Part shown: piece after piece, positions 7,882-10,228 of the stretch
Position numbering within the stretch: the first letter of the stretch is position 1
Layout: every line of letters starts with the position of its first letter
NCBI GenBank assembly: GCA_934636065.1
Contig: CAKTZW010000036.1
Location: 1 to 10,228, forward strand
Reading direction: 5' to 3'
DNA length: 10,228 nt
DNA from: an uncultured Labedella sp.
Lineage (GTDB): Bacteria; Actinomycetota; Actinomycetes; Actinomycetales; Microbacteriaceae
Position numbers and translations under genes: made by a program
The notes under the pieces: generated by a model
Told to the model about the DNA's origin: nothing
Databases searched by the model: none
The model's input: the letters and a program-made list of their open reading frames with translations, nothing else

Positions 7882-7908
7882 AAGGGGTAGTAGTTACACG
7901 GATGTAGT
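7846..7908. promoter_or_regulatory. NrdR-box-like sites upstream of nrdH
   Basis: Three sites share ACTAC-(N)n-GTG character. Site A is ACTACATCTAGTG (7848-7860), with a perfect ACTA/TAGT dyad. Site C, on the minus strand, is ACTACCCCTTGGG (7891-7879), a degenerate copy. Site B, on the minus strand, is ACTACATCCGTGT (7908-7896). Centres of A and C are 31 bp apart, the three-turn spacing typical of paired NrdR boxes; C to B is 17 bp. NrdR is the ATP/dATP-sensing repressor of reductase operons, and its actinobacterial boxes resemble ACACTACATCTTGTG. Site A covers a TAGTAT -10 candidate, which would suit repression. Confidence 0.6.
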
Positions 7909-7960
7909 TTTCCACCGGGTTATCCACGGGATTCACGAGTTATCCACTCCGTTGTCCACC
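7908..7960 (+). promoter_or_regulatory. Cluster of four DnaA-box-like nonamers
   Basis: Four sites lie on the same strand: TTTTCCACC (7908-7916), TTATCCACG (7920-7928), TTATCCACT (7940-7948) and TTGTCCACC (7952-7960). All share TTNTCCAC and differ from TTATCCACA or TTGTCCACA mainly at the last base. Their starts are 12, 20 and 12 bp apart, a symmetric spacing. Weaker relatives follow at 8007-8015 (AAATCCACC) and near 8032-8040 (TCCTCCACA). They lie upstream of the NrdR-like sites as seen from nrdH. DnaA control of reductase genes is established for E. coli nrdAB. Confidence 0.55.
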
Positions 7961-8119
7961 GGATCGGCCGCGGCCCCCGAACGGGGAAAAACGCCGATTC
8001 GACGCCAAATCCACCTGCCGATCCGCGCGTGTCCTCCACAGATTTCAACGTATCCGGGACGACCGACATTCCATTCGGGCGGTCGATCGACACGGCGTGT
8101 CGCGTCGCGGGCCGCGCCA

Positions 8120-8125
8120 TACACT
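8120..8125 (+). promoter_or_regulatory. -10 element of the MFS gene, likely leaderless
   Basis: TACACT fits the TANNNT actinobacterial -10 consensus and ends eight bases before the GTG start codon at 8134. Transcription would then begin at or next to the start codon. No Shine-Dalgarno-like purine run precedes that GTG. The -35 position holds no good match (TTGACA-like TCGACA at 8087-8092 is too far away). Confidence 0.45.
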
Positions 8126-8133
8126 GTTCTCCT

Positions 8134-9342
8134 GTGTCCAGCTACCGAAGTCTCCTCGCGTCCCCGGGCGTCGCCCGGATCATCGGCGCGCAGCTGCTCG
8201 CACGATTCCCCTTCGGCATGCTCTCGCTCGCGTTCCTCCTGCACATCGAGCAGGTCACCGGCTCCTACGGCGCGGCCGGGCTCGTGCTCGCCGCCACGAG
8301 CATCGGCCAGGCCATCGCCGGCCCGCTCACGAGCCGCTGGATGGGCTCGTGGGGCATGCGGAACGTGCTCGTCACGACTCTCGTCGTGTCCGTCGTCGTC
8401 GTGAGCGCGATCGCGCTCCTCGATCTGCCCGTCCCCCTCTACATGACCCTCGGCTTCGTCGCGGGCATCAGCACTCCCCCGATCCAACCGGCGGTGCGCA
8501 CCATCTACCCGAAGATGGTCACGTCGTCGCAGCTCACGCCGCTGTTCTCCCTCGACGCCTCCGCGCAGGAGATCATCTGGGTGCTCGGCCCCGTCATCAC
8601 GACGTTCGTGTCGACGCAGGTCGGGACGGTGTGGGGCATCATGCTGGCCGTCGCCATCATGGTCGCCGGCGGCATCTGGTTCATCGCCTCACCGGAGGTC
8701 GGCCGCGTCCGCATCCCGCGCAGCCGGCGCAAGCTCGGCCAGGTCCTGGCGAAGCCGCCCGTGCTGCTCGCGACGATCGTCGGATTCCTCCTCATCGGCG
8801 CGTGCTCCGCGATCGAAGCGGGCGTCGTCGCCACGTTCGGGCACGACGGCCTCGAGGCCGGGCTCGTCCTCGCGGTCTTCTCCGTCGGAAGCCTCGCCGG
8901 TGGTCTCGCCCTCGGACACGTCCCGATCGGCCCGTGGGCCCTCGCCAGGCGCATGTTCGTGGTCTTCGCGGGCGTGGCCCTCGCGGCGCTCTTCCTCGAC
9001 GCCTGGTGGCTCGCCGTCACCCTCTTCATCGCCGGCATCGGCATCGCCCCCGCTCTGGCCGTCCTCTTCGCGATCGTGTCGGCGAGCGTGAAGTTCAGCG
9101 ACACGGCCGAGGCGTACGGCTGGGTGGGCACCGGCCAGCTCATCGGTGCGGCCCTCGGCTCGGCCGCCGCCGGATTCCTCATCGACGAGAGCGGCCCGAG
9201 CGGCGCGTTCTGGGCGGCGATCGCCCTCGCGTTCGTCGGATTCCTCGTGCCCGCCGTCGGGAAGAGATGGCACCCGGACCTCCGAGGACGCGACGCGAGC
9301 CCGCTCGCGGATACGGAACCGGTCCCCGTCCAACCGTCCTGA
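8134..9342 (+). CDS. MFS transporter, 12-helix type
   Basis: This encodes a 402-residue integral membrane protein of the major facilitator superfamily, a secondary transporter probably driven by proton exchange. Hydrophobic helices run throughout: for example about 47-63, 77-97, 102-118, 146-186, 210-232, 241-261, 272-289, 291-318, 329-350 and 357-374. The loop after the second helix, G-P-L-T-S-R-W-M-G-S-W-G-M-R (63-76), is a degenerate form of MFS motif A (G-x-L-a-D-r-x-G-r-r). A basic cytoplasmic loop (190-204) separates the two halves. E-A-Y-G-W-V-G-T-G-Q-L-I-G-A-A-L-G (326-342) is typical of helix 11 in efflux-type members. The start chosen is GTG at 8134, since membrane sequence begins soon after and a -10 box sits just upstream. 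An in-frame start at 8029 would add 35 non-conserved residues. Substrate is unknown. It is divergent from nrdH, and nothing else suggests a shared function. Confidence 0.88.
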   Translation: MSSYRSLLASPGVARIIGAQLLARFPFGMLSLAFLLHIEQVTGSYGAAGLVLAATSIGQAIAGPLTSRWMGSWGMRNVLVTTLVVSVVVVSAIALLDLPVPLYMTLGFVAGISTPPIQPAVRTIYPKMVTSSQLTPLFSLDASAQEIIWVLGPVITTFVSTQVGTVWGIMLAVAIMVAGGIWFIASPEVGRVRIPRSRRKLGQVLAKPPVLLATIVGFLLIGACSAIEAGVVATFGHDGLEAGLVLAVFSVGSLAGGLALGHVPIGPWALARRMFVVFAGVALAALFLDAWWLAVTLFIAGIGIAPALAVLFAIVSASVKFSDTAEAYGWVGTGQLIGAALGSAAAGFLIDESGPSGAFWAAIALAFVGFLVPAVGKRWHPDLRGRDASPLADTEPVPVQPS

Positions 9343-9370
9343 CGACGTCCGACCGTCCTGACGACGTCCA
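9333..9370. repeat. 19 bp tandem duplication over the MFS stop codon
   Basis: ACCGTCCTGACGACGTCCG (9333-9351) is followed at once by a copy differing only in the last base (9352-9370). The stop TGA of the MFS gene (9340-9342) lies in the first unit, so the second copy carries the same TGA just beyond it. The pair abuts the terminator stem. Confidence 0.85.
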
Positions 9371-9398
9371 AAGGGGCCGCCCGAGTGGACGGCCCCTT
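9371..9398. terminator. Bidirectional terminator between convergent genes
   Basis: AAGGGGCCG (9371-9379) pairs with CGGCCCCTT (9390-9398). Past a C-A mismatch, two more C-G pairs close a GAGT loop. It lies 28 bases past the MFS stop and 37 bases past the stop of the convergent FMN reductase gene, so it can serve both. The flanking A and T bases give short A/U runs at the stem base. Confidence 0.8.
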
Positions 9399-9435
9399 CG
9401 TGCGACATGGGGTCGTGACCCCTCGGCTCGAGCTG

Positions 9436-10047
9436 CTAGCGGACGGCGAGGGCCTCGCGACGCACCAGCGCGAGCGACTCGTCGAGCTCCTTGATCTCGA
9501 TGAGCAGGGAGTCGAGGGCCGCGGACTGCCGGTCGGTGGGGAGGAAGAAGCCGTCGTCGATCTGCCGCCGGACGAACGGCACGTCGACCGTCGCGGCGGT
9601 CGGGACCAGTCCGAGCCCGTGGAGCACCGGGAGCAGAGCGGCGACTCCGCGCGTACCGCCGGCGACCCCTCCGTAGCTGACGAAGCCGACGGGCTTGCGA
9701 GACCACTCGTGGAACAGGTAGTCGATGGCGTTCTTGAGCGCCGGCGCGTAGGAGTGGTTGTACTCCGGAGCGACGAAGACGAAAGCGTCGGCCGCCTCGA
9801 CGCGACGACTCCACGCCTGCGTGTGGCGGTACGAGTAACGACCGAGCTTCGGGTCGAGCGGCTCGTTCATGAAGGGCAGGGCGAGTTCGGCGAGATCGAC
9901 GAAGTCGATCTCGAACCCGCCGACCTCGGCGACGCGGTCGTGGACCCAGAGGGACACGGGAAGCCCGGCACGGCCGGGGCGGACGCTGCCCACAATCACC
10001 ATGAGACGCAAGGGCTCACCGTGGGCGCGATCGATCGAAATGGGCAT
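9436..10047 (-). CDS. NAD(P)H-dependent FMN reductase, flavodoxin-like
   Basis: This is a 203-residue cytoplasmic flavoprotein of the NADPH-dependent FMN reductase family (azoreductase/chromate-reductase/SsuE-like fold). G-S-V-R-P-G-R-A-G (20-28) is the FMN phosphate loop. P-E-Y-N-H-S-Y-A-P-A-L-K-N-A-I-D (94-109) is the family signature for FMN ring binding. S-Y-G-G-V-A-G-G-T-R-G (124-134) is the second ring-contacting loop. Such enzymes pass hydride from NAD(P)H to FMN, quinones or azo compounds; the physiological acceptor is not deducible. The ATG at 10047 is supported by AGGAGG seven bases upstream; the frame is open to 10110 but overlaps the preceding gene's end. It starts 35 bases after that gene's stop, so the two are probably cotranscribed. 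It is convergent with the MFS gene. A link to the flavin reductase at 319 is not supported. Confidence 0.92.
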   Translation of the reverse strand: MPISIDRAHGEPLRLMVIVGSVRPGRAGLPVSLWVHDRVAEVGGFEIDFVDLAELALPFMNEPLDPKLGRYSYRHTQAWSRRVEAADAFVFVAPEYNHSYAPALKNAIDYLFHEWSRKPVGFVSYGGVAGGTRGVAALLPVLHGLGLVPTAATVDVPFVRRQIDDGFFLPTDRQSAALDSLLIEIKELDESLALVRREALAVR

Positions 10048-10082
10048 GCACAAGCCTCCTGATAGGCAACTGTCGTTCGGGT

Positions 10083-10228
10083 TCAACAGGTGCGGAGGGT
10101 GCGACTCCACAACTGGAACGGCGCGACGACGTCCGGGGGAACGTCGGCTCCGTCGAATCGCAGCGGGAGCGTCTTTCGGGAAGTCCCGTCCACGATGGCG
10201 TTCGGGGATTCGGGCCCCGAAGCGGTTA
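10083..10228 (-). CDS. C-terminal fragment of an unidentified protein
   Basis: A minus-strand frame enters from the right edge and ends at TGA (10085-10083), giving 47 codons. Third positions are strongly G/C-biased and the tail reads like a folded protein: T-L-P-L-R-F-D-G-A-D-V-P-P-D-V-V-A-P-F-Q-L-W-S-R. I do not recognise the family. Only 35 bases separate it from the FMN reductase start, with that gene's ribosome binding site between them, so the two likely form one operon. Too little is visible to propose a function. Confidence 0.6.
   Translation of the reverse strand, partial: TASGPESPNAIVDGTSRKTLPLRFDGADVPPDVVAPFQLWSRTLRTC

Noticed and set aside
7694..7936. N-terminal extension of NrdH or another gene in the nrdH upstream region
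   Set aside because: NrdH is complete from the ATG at 7693, which has its own ribosome binding site; the upstream frame translates regulatory DNA.
7908..8040. Chromosomal or plasmid replication origin suggested by the TTATCCAC cluster
   Set aside because: No dnaA, dnaN, rpmH, rep or par gene is in view, no AT-rich unwinding region accompanies the sites, and the neighbours are nrdH and a transporter. A regulatory role fits better.
8029..8133. Upstream start of the MFS protein
   Set aside because: The added 35 residues are polar and not membrane-like, and a -10 box sits inside this stretch just ahead of the GTG at 8134.

Overview
The window is GC-rich DNA (strong G/C preference at third codon positions) from an actinobacterium. 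The class Ib ribonucleotide reductase operon in the order nrdH-nrdI-nrdE-nrdF, the frequent GTG starts, and a dispersed element of the CCTTCGACAGGCTCAGGG type fit Microbacteriaceae or a close relative. That placement is inference; no rRNA or marker gene is present.

Layout. The left edge (1-182, minus) holds the N-terminus of a rhodanese-type sulfurtransferase. It is divergent from a flavin reductase-family protein (319-897, plus). From 892 to 1020 there is a run of degenerate 17-19 bp tandem repeats that begins over the flavin reductase stop codon. A 16 bp palindrome and a possible 70-residue orphan ORF (1099-1311) follow. A large membrane protein with an alpha/beta-hydrolase domain is read on the minus strand (1343-3280). 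A 385 bp gap to nrdF holds a 9 bp hairpin and a perfect 23 bp stem, the likely terminator of the nrd operon.

The core is the nrd operon on the minus strand, about 7693 down to 3666: NrdH (glutaredoxin-like reductant), NrdI (flavodoxin-like activator), NrdE (catalytic alpha subunit) and NrdF (radical beta subunit). Together they reduce ribonucleoside diphosphates to deoxyribonucleotides. NrdF carries all six metal ligands and the radical tyrosine. NrdE carries all five catalytic cysteines and the paired tyrosines. The nrdH-nrdI gap can form mutually exclusive hairpins, and the nrdE-nrdF gap holds an inverted-repeat element.

The most interesting part is the 440 bp between nrdH and a divergent major facilitator superfamily (MFS) transporter (8134-9342, plus). 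It holds three NrdR-box-like sites, four same-strand DnaA-box-like nonamers spaced 12-20-12 bp, and a stretch with several cobalamin-riboswitch hallmarks, including a 9 bp closing helix and a near-match to the B12 box. The operon therefore appears wired to dNTP sensing, replication initiation and perhaps B12 status. All of these are read by eye and need covariance or motif scoring.

The MFS gene is convergent with an NAD(P)H-dependent FMN reductase (9436-10047, minus), and they share a bidirectional terminator. The MFS stop codon lies inside a 19 bp tandem duplication. The right edge holds the C-terminus of an unidentified gene directly upstream of the FMN reductase, probably in the same operon.
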